A stretch of DNA of 64,000 bases, taken from positions 6,071,103-6,135,102 of the forward strand of contig NC_079204.1 of the NCBI RefSeq assembly GCF_026745355.1, given 5' to 3'. The translations under genes were made by a program, and so were the position numbers. Shown piece by piece: positions 22,399 to 34,739 of the stretch. Within the stretch, counting starts at the first letter, position 1, and every line of letters begins with the position of its first letter. Source of the stretch: Beta vulgaris subsp. vulgaris. Lineage: Eukaryota > Streptophyta > Magnoliopsida > Caryophyllales > Amaranthaceae. The notes beneath the pieces are model-generated. The model ran no database searches and was not told where the DNA came from. It saw nothing but the letters and a program-made list of their open reading frames with translations.

Positions 22399-23521
22399 GA
22401 GAACGTATTGTGTCGGACTCGTCCGACCATAATCTTTGGTCGGACGACTTTCAGGTGGTTCCAATTTTTTTTCAGTTAGTCTTAATTTTTTTCAGGTAGT
22501 CTTCATTTTTTTCAGGTAGTCTTCATTTTTTTTCAGTTAATTAGTCCATTATTTCTTTCAGTTGGCCCATTATTTCTTTCAGTTGGTCCATTTTTTGTTT
22601 CAGTTGGTCCATTATTTGTTTCAGTTGGTATACATATTACGAAACAAAGTCCAACTGAAACAAAACAAAGTCCAACTGAAAGAAAACAAAGTCCAACTGA
22701 AAGAAAACAAAGTCCAACTGAAAGGAAACAAAGTCCAACTGAAAGGAAACAAAGTCCAACTGAAAGAAAACAAAGTCCAACTGAAAAGAAATCAAAACAC
22801 TAACCTCTGCTTTCTCTCACTTTCTCCTTCTTCTTCATTCCTCTTAGCTGATTACCCGAATCATTGTAGAACACCAGGTGCTCTTTTCGGGTACCTTTTG
22901 CAGGGACTGGTATGTCCTCTTTAATCGATCGGTTCGTCCTCTTTAATATACATTCTTCTTTTTTACTGCAATCTTGATTCCGCATCAAATGTTTAATTCA
23001 ATTTCTGAAATCTCGATTGATTTATAGTTGTTTCTAAATCCCCCAACCTTTTTTTGTCTCAGCATCAAAAACCCCAACCCTAATTATTTTTCTGTGTCAT
23101 TGATTGATTCTTATCTCTGGATTGTACTTATAATTTCAACAATCTCATGGCGCAGAATGACATCAAGCGATCTGGGAAGAGAACCAGCTGGAATTTCTTT
23201 CGACGTTTCCTGCATCCTCACCCTTTGCCAATCTGTAAATTTGCTTTCCTGTCTAAGCAACATCCATCTAGTTCTATTCGCACAGGTTGCATTTATACAT
23301 ATTGTCGGCTGTAACAATCACAGGCTGAACATTTTAATGAAAATGGCTGAAAATAAATAGTATTATAGTAATGCATCAATGAGAAGTAGATGAATTTAAG
23401 GTGAGAGAGAGAAATCACGTTGCAAAATGGGAATTTAAGGTTGTAGGTAGATACAGTAAGTATTGGGCTCAGCCCGTCTGACAGTAAGTATTGGTCAGAC
23501 GGTTTGACCCAATACTTTCAC
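22399..23521. mobile_element. Non-autonomous MULE, copy 1
   Basis: 1123 bp. Ends GAGAACGTATTGTGTC and GTGAAAGTATTGGGTC (as read inward) form short imperfect TIRs. Perfect 9-bp target duplication ttaattatt at 22390-22398 and 23522-23530. Inside are opposed minisatellite arrays and then unique sequence. Shares both ends with 29934-31022. Confidence 0.88.
22450..22790. repeat. Opposed minisatellite arrays forming a long imperfect hairpin
   Basis: The left arm repeats ttcagttggtccattattt-like units; the right arm (22645-22790) has seven copies of a 21-bp unit with core caaagtccaactgaaag, the reverse complement of the left-arm motif. The apparent reading frame through it (NKVQLK repeated) is a by-product of the array. 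Confidence 0.85.
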
Positions 23522-23719
23522 TTAATTATTATATTATTTGACATATCACTCATTGTTATTTTGTACGCGGAAAATGGAGGTTTATGAAAAAATTTATCAT
23601 CACTCGGATTTATATTATGCTCATGAGCATAATTATAAAATGGGTAGAGCTCCAAATCAACAGATAAGTAAAAAATAGTCTTTAAGTATGCCTTACACAT
23701 GTTACATTATGGTGTATAA

Positions 23720-24904
23720 CTAGCCTTCATATGCACGCGATGTGTGCGTTAATTTCAAAATTTGTTATTCTATTAGATACTCCATTCGTACTTTATTTAT
23801 GATTAAACTTAAATATGAAATATTCAACAGTTAGATGAATTTAGATATATTAATTCGCTAATGTAAAAAAATAAAAAAGGTTGTGAGTGATTGTTAACAT
23901 TAATTTTTTGTGAATGAATATTGAACATAAAGAACAAAAATAACGAGTTGGTTTAACTGAATTAAAGAGTATCAAAGGTAGTGAATGTTCAGACTTTTCA
24001 TATGCACGTTATGTATGCCATCTTTTTTTATAAAGTATAAATATTTTGTCCATTTAATTTTTGATTGAAGTATTTGATGCATATACCATTTTAAACTTGT
24101 TTTAAATGGCAAGTTGGAATGAGAATTCTTAAATGATTTGCTTTTGTAATTTTTTTCATTCCATTAATTAGATCATTAAGGGTATTTTAGTCACTTCAAA
24201 AGAGGACACCACACCTCCTCCCTTGGCTTATCTCTATTATATAAGGGAAGGGGGGAGCAATGGTGTCCTCTTTTGAAACGCCTATTTTGCCCCCTTCCCT
24301 TTCTAAATTACGAAAGGAATGTCAAAATCAAAATCGGCACTCAAAGAAAACTACCTAAAATAAATTTACAACAGTTACTCAAAAATCACTTAAAAGAAGA
24401 AACTTTACAATTCACCCATACAATTGAGAAAATCACGCAAATCACTCAAATAATCAGGAAACTTTATTAAAACTTAAAATTAACATACAAACTAAAACTA
24501 GCTAATAACCTAGAACGTCAATACAATAAAAATATATACAAAAATTTACTTACAAATCACTATTCTCAAGAACCATTCACAATTAATGGTGGGTCATGAT
24601 AAAAAATATAGGTGTATATGTAGTGAAATCAAAATTTAGAAGTTAGACAAGGAAAAAAATTATTTACTTTTTTACAGTGTTTCCTATATATAATGAAACT
24701 TTTACATATATTTGGACCTATTTTTTCTATTAACTAAGAGATTTAAGTGACAGAAACTAAACCAATCAAATTTTGCAACTAGAAACAAGTATAGTTTGTA
24801 TGTCTATGTTCAAATTGTGACTCTTATGCTGAAGAAAATCGAGTTTCTGTTTCGAAAAAAATTCAAGCACGCATCGCGTGCAAAAAATTCTAGTATAATA
24901 GAGA
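23720..24904 (-). mobile_element. Helitron A, interrupted by Helitron B
   Basis: On the minus strand the 3' end CTAG lies at 23720-23723 beside a cgcacacatcgcgtgc hairpin, with host A to its left. The 5' end TCTCTATTATA (24904-24894) abuts host T at 24905. Its 5' terminus is split after 24230 by Helitron B. Minus-strand 5' sequence resembles that of Helitron C. Confidence 0.8.
24231..24893 (+). mobile_element. Helitron B, inserted in the 5' terminus of Helitron A
   Basis: 663 bp from TCTCTATTATATAAGG (after A 24230) to hairpin gcacgcatcgcgtgc and CTAG at 24890-24893 (before T 24894). Removing it restores ttatataatagaga, the terminus seen in Helitron C. Non-coding. Confidence 0.88.
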
Positions 24905-24913
24905 TGAAACTAG

Positions 24914-25063
24914 AATTGTCCAATGTGTACACAAGTGACAAGTTATGTCAAATAACAAAAGTAAAATTAGCTTGCAATAAGATTTGAACTTGTGACCTCT
25001 TGCAATTATATATGACACAATTACCATCTCAACCAACTTTTAATGATGTTTTAAGTGTCCACA
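24914..25063 (+). repeat. Repeat shared with 63410-63575
   Basis: The stretch from agaattgtccaatgtgt to taagtgtccaca matches the reverse complement of about 63410-63575 over roughly 150 bp. In the other copy it lies just inside a Helitron 5' end, so this is probably a truncated Helitron fragment. Confidence 0.7.
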
Positions 25064-25149
25064 TTATTACATTTGTACCTTTTAAATGTTGAGTTTTTCT
25101 TAATATATTTTAATGGGAATGAAGAAAATATATATATTAAATTTGTAAA

Positions 25150-26700
25150 ACAGTTGATGTGTTTTAAAATATACCGCAAGTGCACGGTGTCTGTTTAGCA
25201 TAAACTGGCAAATACGGGTCGATCCACAGGGAGAGGAGTTCTACAGATTTGTGTCAATTATCTATCTATTTGCAGAGAGTAAATGATTGATTAATTAATA
25301 ACTAAACTAAAATAAACTAGAACGCAGAAAAATGGAAATTTATCAAATAATTAAAAGCCTAGGGCAATCGATCGGTCCACCATGCTTATACCAGTTTAAT
25401 CAATATAATATAATTCAACAACACTTGGATTGAGATTCAAATAATGAAGTAATTCGTTAATCCTTGGTCAGGCATTAACAACTCCTAGATTAACATATGC
25501 CAGTACGGTCGCTCAACATAATCAAATCTACCTATTGTAATAAGCCTCTAATGAATATGATCTTTCGATTCTAATTCTTATTAGCTAAACATAACTCATG
25601 ATATTGCGCAATTACATGAATTAACAAGTATAACAAATCAATAGGAATTATTCTAATTCAATCCAATTATTGAAGAACATCAAATCACAATCAAAAAGGT
25701 ATAAACATGGCTTCCCTCTCTAAACCCTAGAAATAGACTACTCACTCATGATGATATTGAAACGATAAACATAATCAAAGTAAAAGAATTCATGAAATTA
25801 AACTAAGTAGAGAAGAATACCAAATGATTAAAGAACGATGGAAAAGGAAATCGACGATCTATATAATCTTCCAATGTAAAGGTTCAACAAAACTAGAGAG
25901 AATAAACTAAGTGTTTGCTCTAAAAAAACGTAGAAAATAAGATAGGTCTCTCGAATATATAAAAACCTATTTATACTTCTTACAAAATCGGCTAAAAAAC
26001 CTGAAAAAACGCGTCCCGAGAAACCGCCGGTCGACCGGGCGAAATCCGCCCGGTCGGGCGACGGTGATTCAATTTCTACGACAAAAAAGCAAATCCGCCC
26101 GGTCGACCGGGCGAACCCGCCCGGTCGGGCGCGCAAGCGATTTTGGATCTTTTCTCGCCCGGTTGACCGGGCTAACATTCCTTGCATTTTGGTGAAAAAT
26201 TGATTTCGCCCGGTCGGGCAAAACCGCCCGGTCGACCGGGCGGAGAAACAGTGATTTTGCGTCAACTTGTGATGGCTGTATCTCTCAAACCAGATGTCGG
26301 ATTGGGGCGTGTGACCTATCATTGGAAAGCCCTTGAAGTCTAGTTTCCAACCCAACTGGAATTTCTTGATTATCAATTGTATATCAAAAGTTATGGCCAA
26401 AATAGTGAAACAGGTGTCAGTTTTGACACTTCTTTCACCAACTCTTTGCTTCATTCTAACTCGAAATTGTCCCGAAATGATGCATTGTGATCCTTGTGCA
26501 AGATATCTTCATATTCAATGATTAATAGGCTTGATCTTAGGTAATCATAATCAATTTGCATCGAAGTAACCTGAAAATGATCAAAACACGCAAACGGGGA
26601 GTAGTGGAGCACAACTTACGTAATTCATTCCATTAAATGCTCTAAAGAGAGAGTTCCAAATGCAATCAAATGCATCTAAAAACTATATATAATTGTGACA
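25150..26700 (-). repeat. Retroelement-like repeat unit with promoter-like core
   Basis: Read on the minus strand: a GC-rich palindrome cluster (about 26020-26250), a TATA box TATAAATAGG (25975-25966), a leader-like segment, and an end near 25160 containing ccgtgcacttgcggtat. No coding domain. I recall similar units in other dicot genomes but cannot name the family, and the borders are approximate. Confidence 0.45.
26020..26250. repeat. Cluster of GC-rich palindromes
   Basis: Several copies of cgcccggtcgaccgggcg and its half (cgcccggtcgggcg) in otherwise AT-rich DNA, about 50 bp upstream of the minus-strand TATA box. A related cluster lies in the solo LTR at 44220-44430. The minus frame through it (ARSTGR repeats) is not credible as a protein. 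Confidence 0.85.
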
Positions 26701-26745
26701 TATCAACAGTACCAACCCGGAGCAACGCCCGGGACCAAATACTAG
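26701..26745 (+). mobile_element. Helitron 3' terminus
   Basis: Hairpin cccggagcaacgcccggg followed by CTAG (26742-26745) and host T. This is the widespread plant Helitron 3' signature. I could not find the matching 5' end; the 25150-26700 repeat may be inside it. Confidence 0.6.
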
Positions 26746-26817
26746 TTATCATATACAAAACTCGCGTCTCGGTCAATACTTTTTAACGCTCAATAAGGGG
26801 CTTTGTCTATATTACCA

Positions 26818-27356
26818 CTAGCCTTCTTTTACACGCGATGCGTCATGCGTGCGTAGATTATTTTGGCGATTATTATAAAATTTTATTTAAATGTTATTTT
26901 GAAGTATGTAATTTACAATCTTCATTAGTTCTAATTAAATATCATGTGATGCAAATACAAAAATATAAAAATTACTTGATGAAGAAGTTGTTTTTTGGTA
27001 TTTCTATTACTTGTTAATAAATGTTGGTATTGTTATTGCAATTTAAACTTTAGGTAAAATTAAAATTTTATGTCTTTGATTTTGTAATTGATTTGAAAAC
27101 TGCTTTAGCTATGTTAAATTATTCTTTAATCATAAACTTTTTCTTTCACTACACATAATTTTATGGAAGTTTATTTTAGCTACTTTGAACTTCTTTTGAT
27201 ATAAATAAATATTTTAAATTAGGAAGGGTTATGATTGAGGAAAATCTCAAAATCTTAATAGGTAAGAAGTATTTTTATTGAATGAAGGGTTAAAAAGTCT
27301 TTTCAAAAGAGAACACCATAAGTCCATAACTCCCTCCTTGGCTTATATAATAGAGA
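26818..27356 (-). mobile_element. Helitron C
   Basis: Minus orientation: TCTCTATTATATAAGCC starts at 27356 (host T at 27357), and hairpin sequence plus CTAG ends at 26818 (host A at 26817). 539 bp, non-coding, same family as Helitron A. Confidence 0.85.
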
Positions 27357-28805
27357 TATATAGATTTAGCGCTCAATACTTTTTAACTTTTTTTTTTGTT
27401 TGAAAAGCTCATTTTGGGTACAAAATTTGGTCTGATCTGGTCTAACTAATGGGTAAAATTTACAAGTGTGGTTCGACCCGAACTCAATCCGGCCCGTTAT
27501 TTGATCACATCTAATATTTGTACATATATTGTAAAGTAGAGTAAGGGTGTAGAAAATTTGAATAGTGTGAGAAGTCAAAGTAAAACAAGTTATGAAAACG
27601 GATGGAATATATATATCTAAAAAAAATTATTATTAAAAGTAAAATAAACTTCGAAAAAAGGGAAAAAAATGGAGCAACACAAGTGACTAAGTTAACAATA
27701 CTTAAAAGATTAAAAAAATAATAATATCCATTATCCATGGTTGTCGTATCTAATCATGGTATAAATATGGCTAACCAAATAAAGTGGCTAGCCGTGATTC
27801 ATTGCTTAGAGTGGTTGGGATTGTGTCTTTCATTGGATTTTCAATTCTTACTAGAAGCATTTTAAAAATAAGGATTTTCCTTATCCTCCCCCTTTACTCT
27901 TATAATGCCTAGATCACTAACTCATCACATCGGGTTGATAAGTGCGAGGTTCCATTAAAAATATTCATCTTACCAATTCAAAACAAATAAAAAAATGGCT
28001 TATAATGTTACTTTGTCCGTAACAAAATATATATTATATTTTTTAAATATGGTTATAATAAAATAGATATTATACTTTCTTTTTGGGTAACAATCTATCT
28101 CTATATGTATCTGCTATCACATGAGTCTCTTTTTTTCTTTCTCTCCATCCCTCGCTTCAAAAAATTGCCTAAAAAAGTGTGTTTTAAACATCTATTTCGT
28201 TACGAATGAAATATAATACTTGATGGAAATTATTATACATGGACAACCTTGAGAGTTTCTAAAAGAATTAAGGTCTCTAAGTTTTGAATACTCCATTTAG
28301 TGTTTTACTGATTTTCTTTCTCTAACTCATAGATTACCTTTTCTTTTTCTGATATGCTTATTAGTTACTCCATGTCTCCATAAGATATTTTGGTTACTCA
28401 ACGTAAGCTATTCACTACAAAATTAACAAACGAATGTGCCAATAAAACCTCCACATTCAAAATTGTCGTGACTTGTGTGACTCGTGAAATTGGTAAACCA
28501 GAGAGCTCAACACGTTGAAAGTTGAAACTGCTGTGTCGTGTTACTTGTGTATGACTTAGTATGATGCATGGGATAAATGCAATAATTAAAGAGTAACACC
28601 AACATAATCATTATCGTCAAAACTTATTCCTTATCTTTAAATTAGATAGATACTTTTATCTAAAGACTAAAGGATCTATCTGAGACCAAATACAACGTAC
28701 GTGTTCCCAAAGACTTGCACTAGTGAAGAGTTTGACATGTAGGTTCCCGAAGATTTTACATATTCTTTATTTTAAAACATTAACTTTTGGTCTCGAATTA
28801 TTAAC
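27357..28805. other. AT-rich intergenic DNA
   Basis: No gene, paired TIR or tandem array seen. Short open frames on both strands have no recognisable domain. Confidence 0.5.
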
Positions 28806-28807
28806 TA

Positions 28808-29081
28808 CTCCCTCCGTCCCATAATAATATAATATAGTGTTTGTTTCTTTTTTACACGGTCTCCAAGACGTAACTTTGACCTTTAATATCTTCAATTCCG
28901 CATTAATAAAAAATATAAAAAGTTGGTATTATGAAACTATACATTGAGAGGAATCTAACAAGATCCCACATGAATATGTTCTTTTTTATATATAAATGAG
29001 AATAATCGGTCAAAGATTTTAAAGTTTGACCCACCAAAGCGGAACTGCGGAAGTAGGCACTATATTATGGGACGGAGGGAG
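28808..29081. mobile_element. Stowaway-type MITE
   Basis: Ends CTCCCTCCGTCCCATAATA / tattatgggacggagggag, flanked by TA at 28806-28807 and 29082-29083. 274 bp. Confidence 0.92.
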
Positions 29082-29427
29082 TAATTTTTTATAAGATGTA
29101 GGCAATTTTTAGTTTATTAACTTTTATTATCACTTTGATAGATAAAAATATAAAGTACTTATATCCTTTGTTTTTTATTAGCACACTCTCTATTTTGGAT
29201 CTGTTATAATAAATAAACTTTTTCACTATTTATATACTCTTTTGTTATATATCATTCAATATAACTAATATATTAAATATAGTCATCATGTCACATATGG
29301 TATCTTTTATATTGGCTCAATGTATACTTTGAAGATATCGATGGTTAAAGTTGTAATGATAGTGTGAAGATTCTAGTGCTGCATATATATAAATTGTAAT
29401 ACAGAGGAAGCAGAAAAATAATACTAC

Positions 29428-29690
29428 ATTCGTTCATTTTTAATAGTTACACTCTTACTTTTAACACTATTCACAAGTTTTCCTTTGACTATTATTTGTG
29501 ATTTATGGTTAAGAGAAAATAAAACTCATGTAGGATCTTGTTCGATTCGTCTCGATATGTATTTTTAAAATATCGACTTGTTATTATTTTTTCAAATACA
29601 AAATTAGAGATATAAAGTTTTAAAGTAGTGCATCGACATATGTGAATAGTGAAGTGTAACTATTATTCAAAAACGGAGATAGTAGTAATA
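29428..29690. mobile_element. Diverged Stowaway-like MITE
   Basis: catttttaatagttacact near 29437 is inverted as gtgtaactattattcaaaa near 29655. The outermost bases are eroded, so the borders are approximate. Confidence 0.5.
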
Positions 29691-29709
29691 GTAGTAATAA
29701 TAATAATGG

Positions 29710-29768
<59 letters not shown>
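29710..29768. repeat. (ATT)n microsatellite
   Basis: About 19 consecutive TTA units with no interruption after an initial T run. Confidence 0.95.
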
Positions 29769-29769
<1 letters not shown>

Positions 29770-29933
29770 GTCTATTTTATACTTTTAAGTTTTAACTGTC
29801 ATATTAAACGAAAAAACTTGATTGACTCAGTTGATAATTAATTCACTTTTATAGTGTAAATGTGTTATTTACACCATACCTATTTACAATAAAATTTTAG
29901 TAAAGTTGCTATTTAATCATACCATTAAAGAAA

Positions 29934-31022
29934 GAGAACGTATTGTGTCGGACTCGTCCGATTATAATCTTGGTCGGACGACTTTCAGGTGGTTCCAATT
30001 TTTTTTCAGTTAGTCTTAATTTTCTTTCAGGTAGTCTTCATTTTTTTCAGGTAGTCTTCATTTTGTTTTCAGTAGTCTTCTTTGTTTTTCAGTTGTTTTT
30101 GTGCTTTCAGTTAGACTTACTTGGGTTTCAGTTGGTCTTTATTCTTTTTCAGGTAGTCTTCATTTTTTTCACGTAGTCTTCTTTTGTTTCAGTTAGTTTC
30201 TTTTTTTTCAGTTGTTTTTGTGCTTCAGTTAGACTTTTGGGTTTCAGTTGGTCTTTATTCTTTTTCAGTAGTTTCATTTTTTTTCAGTAGTCTTCATTTT
30301 GTTCAGTAGTCCAACTGAAAGAAAACAAGTCCAACTGAAAGAACACAAAGTCCAACTGAAAGAAACAAGTCCAACTGAAGAAAACAAAGTCCAACTAAAA
30401 GAAACAAAGTTCAATGAAAAGAAACCAAAACACTAACCTCTGCTTTTCCACTATTTCACCTCTTCCCCACTTCCACTTTCCTTCCTCTCTCCTCCTTCAC
30501 GAGGTTAGCAATGTTGGTAGCGATGGCATCATCCACAATTTTTGGAAAGTGGAAGAAGAGAGGTTGGTACTTTCTAGTCCAGATTCATCAGGAGTACTTT
30601 CGTTTGTTGATGATGTCGGAGTACAGTGACTAACAAATGGTCTTTGGAACCTCGCATTTGTTGATCAGGAGTACTTTCGTTTGTTCATCAGGAGTTCACT
30701 GATTTGTTAGTCCAAATGTCGGAGTACCTGATGTTGGTAGAGATCGCATTTGTTGATGCATTTGTTAGTCCCATTATTTGGGTCGGAGTAGAAAGTACTC
30801 CTGATGTTGATCATGCCTTCTCTCCTCCACAGTTTTTGGTTCTATGATCGATTACGTCGTTGATGATTCAGTAGAAGAGAAAATGTGGGGTTTTTTTTTG
30901 AGAGAGAAATTTGGATGATGATGATGAACCAGAACGCATCTTATATCGTTGCTCTATAATGAACTTGGGCCAGCCCGTCTGACCAAATGTTTGGGTCAGA
31001 CGGTCTGACCCAATACTTTCAC
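29934..31022. mobile_element. Non-autonomous MULE, copy 2
   Basis: 1089 bp with the same ends as 22399-23521 and its own perfect 9-bp target duplication ttaaagaaa (29925-29933 and 31023-31031). It shares the opposed ttcag/ctgaa arrays, but the central 500 bp is unrelated to that of copy 1 and may be captured sequence. Confidence 0.88.
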
Positions 31023-31843
31023 TTAAAGAAATGAGCAGCAGGTGATAGCCTAATTGTGTTGGTATCACCTCGAAAAGAAACATAGGAGTTTGTGACTAGG
31101 TATTTGATGAAATAGGATCATCCAGTTCCTATAAAATCTATCACTAAAATACCTCTAGAAGGATAGGACTAAGCGAAGCGAAACAATAGATCATGAGATC
31201 AAGTCCTATCCTCTCCAAGAAGGGATCACAATTTTCCCCTTCTTACAAGAAATTTCACCTTCCCAAATTAAAAAAAAAAAATACCATTAAAGGAAAAGCA
31301 AATAAATGTAAAAAAGATTAGTGGATGAATTAATGCAATCTAGCGGAGCTAAGGTGGAACACGTGGAGACGTAGGGGTCTAGTGATACATTTTTTTCTTA
31401 ATAAACGCGTGGAAGAAATAGTAGAGTCAATCTACAGTGTAAGGATATCATATCGGGATATGGGTGGTGGAGGTGGGGGATGTTTTTTAAGGTGGTTAGT
31501 GGTGGAGGTCCCTTTATCAACAACTTTTCATAAAAAAGGAAGATTTGAACTGCATTTTTTGTTCTCACATTCCACTCTCAATTTATGGACTACTTCTTTT
31601 TTTTAAAAAAAAAGTACTTTTCAGAATTTATTTTTCAACATCATATTTATACCTTTTGTATAATCCAAACGTGGCAAATTCATCTACTCTACTCTGTCAG
31701 TTGAGTTGGAACTTTGAAAAAAAAAAAAAATTCCTATAGGTCATGGTCTTTTAGCTTTATTTTAGTTTAGTTCAATTTTGTAATTCAGTTTCTCCCCGTC
31801 CAAAAAAAAGGAACTTCAATCTTGATAGTCTTGTTCACAATTA

Positions 31844-32833
31844 GGGTGCATTCTCCTTAACTTAAAAAATTAAGTTTCAAGTCCAATAAGTTCAGATAAG
31901 TTGCAATAAGATCCAATAAGGGCAATAAGTTCCAATCAGGTCTAAGAAGGTCCAATAAGTTCCAATCAGATACAATAAGTTTCAATCAGGTCTAATAAGG
32001 TCCAATCAGATCTAATAAGGTCCAAATAGTCAATGTTCAATAAATATTTGTATTATTGGCCATTATTTTATTTTATAAAGGAGAAGAAATGAATGAAGGC
32101 ACGCTTTGTTTTGGCTACGGTGATATACGAGATTTTTTTTCTTTTTTTTTCTTTTTATTTTCTCCATCCTTTATAATAATGCATACTATGTAATTGGGTA
32201 CAAGTAACAAGTGATAAATGAAAGTAGAGTGAGAGGTAAGGAGTTAATGCATTCTACTACCTTCAAGTAAATGAAAGTGGAGTGAGAATTTTTCATATAT
32301 GCCAATTTTAACTTGTTAGCAATAAATGTTAATCAACTTTTGATTTTCTACTAGTGCTTTATAAAATCAAAACAAGAATATTAGATATATTAGTGGTGAA
32401 AGTTATATATAGGCAAATATATAAATAGTAAAATTTTTTTGTTAATCTAATTAATTATCATAAGAGATAATTAATAATAAATATTTTTTAAAGGACGAAT
32501 TTTAATAATTATTACTTCATAATAAATTTTGCTCGGTAGTATTTACGTTAGGGGCCAATATTTATGTTATTAATTGTCAATTTTTTTTTCTAATAAGGTC
32601 AAATAAGTTTCAATCAGGTCCAATAAGGTCTAATAAGGTTCAATCAGGGCCAATAAGGTCTAATAAGTTTCAATCAGGTCAATAAGTTCCAATCAGGTTC
32701 AATAAGTTCCAATCATGTTCAATCAGGTCCAATAAGTTGAATTAGGTCCAATCAGGTTTAATAAGTTTCAATAAGTTTAATTCAGGTACAATAAGTTCAG
32801 TTCAGATAAGTTCATGACCAATAAAGTTGAACA
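31844..32833. mobile_element. TIR element filled with short degenerate repeats
   Basis: Ends GGGTGCATTCTCC and GGACGCGTTCTGTTC (inward), with TTA on the left and TAA on the right. Both arms are made of caataagttccaatcaggt-type repeats; the middle is AT-rich. Resembles 50584-51707 in design. Confidence 0.6.
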
Positions 32834-33599
32834 GAACGCGTCCTAACTAATATCTCTTATGTTTCATGTTTTTGTAGTTCTTGTTTCACCGATTTTATAA
32901 TTTGATCATTAATTTTAATAAATAGTATGTGCATAGATTTGTCTTGACGTGATTTTCTTACAAATTAATATGCATAGTTTTTAATAAGGAAAATTAATGA
33001 TTTTGAGAAATCAAATGTCATGGTTTACTTAAAATTGAAGGACTGTTTTGTTAGTTACTTCCTATAAATAGCTTATTACATTATTGTCAAGTACTCCGTC
33101 GATTTTTATTAGTTATGACTCACATGGTTCCTGTATTCTATCTAGCGCAGTGAAAAAGTGACCCAACCCGTTTTTCGAACCCGAACTGAAATAAGAGGGT
33201 TTGGGTTGAGATTTTTGACCCATTTAAATGATACGATTTACTTATTTAATTAAATGGGTTAGGTTAAGACATGCATTTTCAACCCGAAATTAACCTGCTT
33301 TGACCTGTTTAACTCATTAAAATATAATTACCTAAAAAGTTGTGTTAAAGTTGGTTAAAATTTTAAAAATACTAGTTGTAGAACACAAAAAATGAAAAGA
33401 AAATCTAACCATACACACGTTTGTTAAACCGGTCGGGTCAAGGTTGAATTTTTTTTTTGCAACCCGTTTAATAAACGGGTTAGGTTTGAGTTGAAACATG
33501 ATCAACCGGTTTATTATTAACCCGAACACGACCCAACCTGATTTGTTAATCAACCCTAATCCTATCACCTCTTACTTTCTCATAACATAGTAATTAATG
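32834..33599. other. Intergenic DNA
   Basis: No gene. Clusters of acccg/cgggt words occur between about 33170 and 33550; they are partly inverted but I could not define element ends. Confidence 0.4.
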
Positions 33600-33615
33600 A
33601 TTATACAACAATTTA

Positions 33616-34208
33616 ATAATCTAAAAACAAAAAGTTAAATTTATCCGGTTCTCTCTCTAGTTTTTTAGAGAGAGTTTGTTCCCTCTAGGTTTTTCCTTGG
33701 GAGGGTTTCTTCCTAACCTCCGCGGTTAGGGTTTTCACTTTTTTAAAGCTTTCTCCTTCCTTCTTTCTTCCTCTTCTTCTTCCTTCTTCCTTTTCTTAGG
33801 GGCTACCACTGGTGTATTAACCAGTGGTAAGCCCCGAAAAATCCTATTTATTTGCTTTCAATAAAAGTTCCCATCTTTTAGATGGTGATTTTTTCTAGTA
33901 TGTTGATTGTGTTGGTTTTTGAAGAATTAGGGTTTCACAACTTCTGTAAAATTATGGAAGACTATTGGAGTACGTTCATTCCAAAATTTCCGCATCTGCA
34001 GATCGTATGCCGAACCAGAGCGAACTCACAGATTGCATTGCTTCAGATGAAGATTTTTATTAAGGCAAAATTAAGTCAAATCTGCGATGTTTACATTTCT
34101 AGGGTGATATGTATTTCTATTAGAATTTTATGTTTTTCAGAAATCGCTTGTAAGTGCCGTTTGGCGAAATATTAATGAAATCCCTTTTCTTTCCGTCAAA
34201 AAAAAAAA
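33616..34208 (+). mobile_element. PolyA retroposon with 16-bp target duplication
   Basis: 593 bp ending in a run of A (about 34199-34208). attatacaacaattta occurs at 33600-33615 and again at 34208-34223. The head is CT-rich (ctctctctagttttttagag) and the 3' end resembles LINE tails (ccgtcaaaaaa). It is probably a non-autonomous LINE derivative; a retrocopied transcript is the alternative. Confidence 0.75.
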
Positions 34209-34739
34209 TTATACAACAATTTATCTTTCAAACTTATACATTATGACTATTATAAATGTTTTGACTAATCTAGAAACAATATGGGTATATTAAGATGTGA
34301 AAGAAAGGTAATACAGGAAAGACAAAACATGGACCAGGAGGTGTAACGTTTTCTAGCGAGACGTATCCCCAACTGGCAATCACCCAACATGTGTTTAAGA
34401 TGGATTTGATGATTTGTCAAAAACATAGCGAATCAATAATGTGATTCATGGATTTCCCCAAGCCGAATTTATATGTGGAATTTGGCAACTTGGGTCTTCA
34501 CTCTTCAGGCCTACTGGTAAGTGGTAACCCCTTTGTAGTTCTGTCATTGTACCTACCGTCTCTTTCTTCGTCTATATTTGCCATTCATTTCCTTGGTCAG
34601 GACTCAGGCCCAACTTGTTCGGTTATTGCCAATCGGCATATACTCCTAATCTATTATTTACTCTCCCAAGTACTCCACCTGACGAGTTCACTCATGAGTC
34701 ATGGTACACCCGGGTGTACCGTGAGCATGGTACACCCAG

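Noticed and set aside
22645..22790. CRISPR-like array of regular repeats
   Set aside because: The spacers are not unique, there are no cas genes, and this is a plant nuclear minisatellite.
22562..22924. Open frame with repeated NKVQLK units (plus strand)
   Set aside because: It is the translation of a 21-bp non-coding minisatellite inside a MULE; no domain and no conserved start.
25828..26454. Minus-strand ORF with ARSTGR repeats (208 aa)
   Set aside because: The repeats come from GC-rich DNA palindromes, and the frame runs through the promoter-like TATA region; not a plausible protein.
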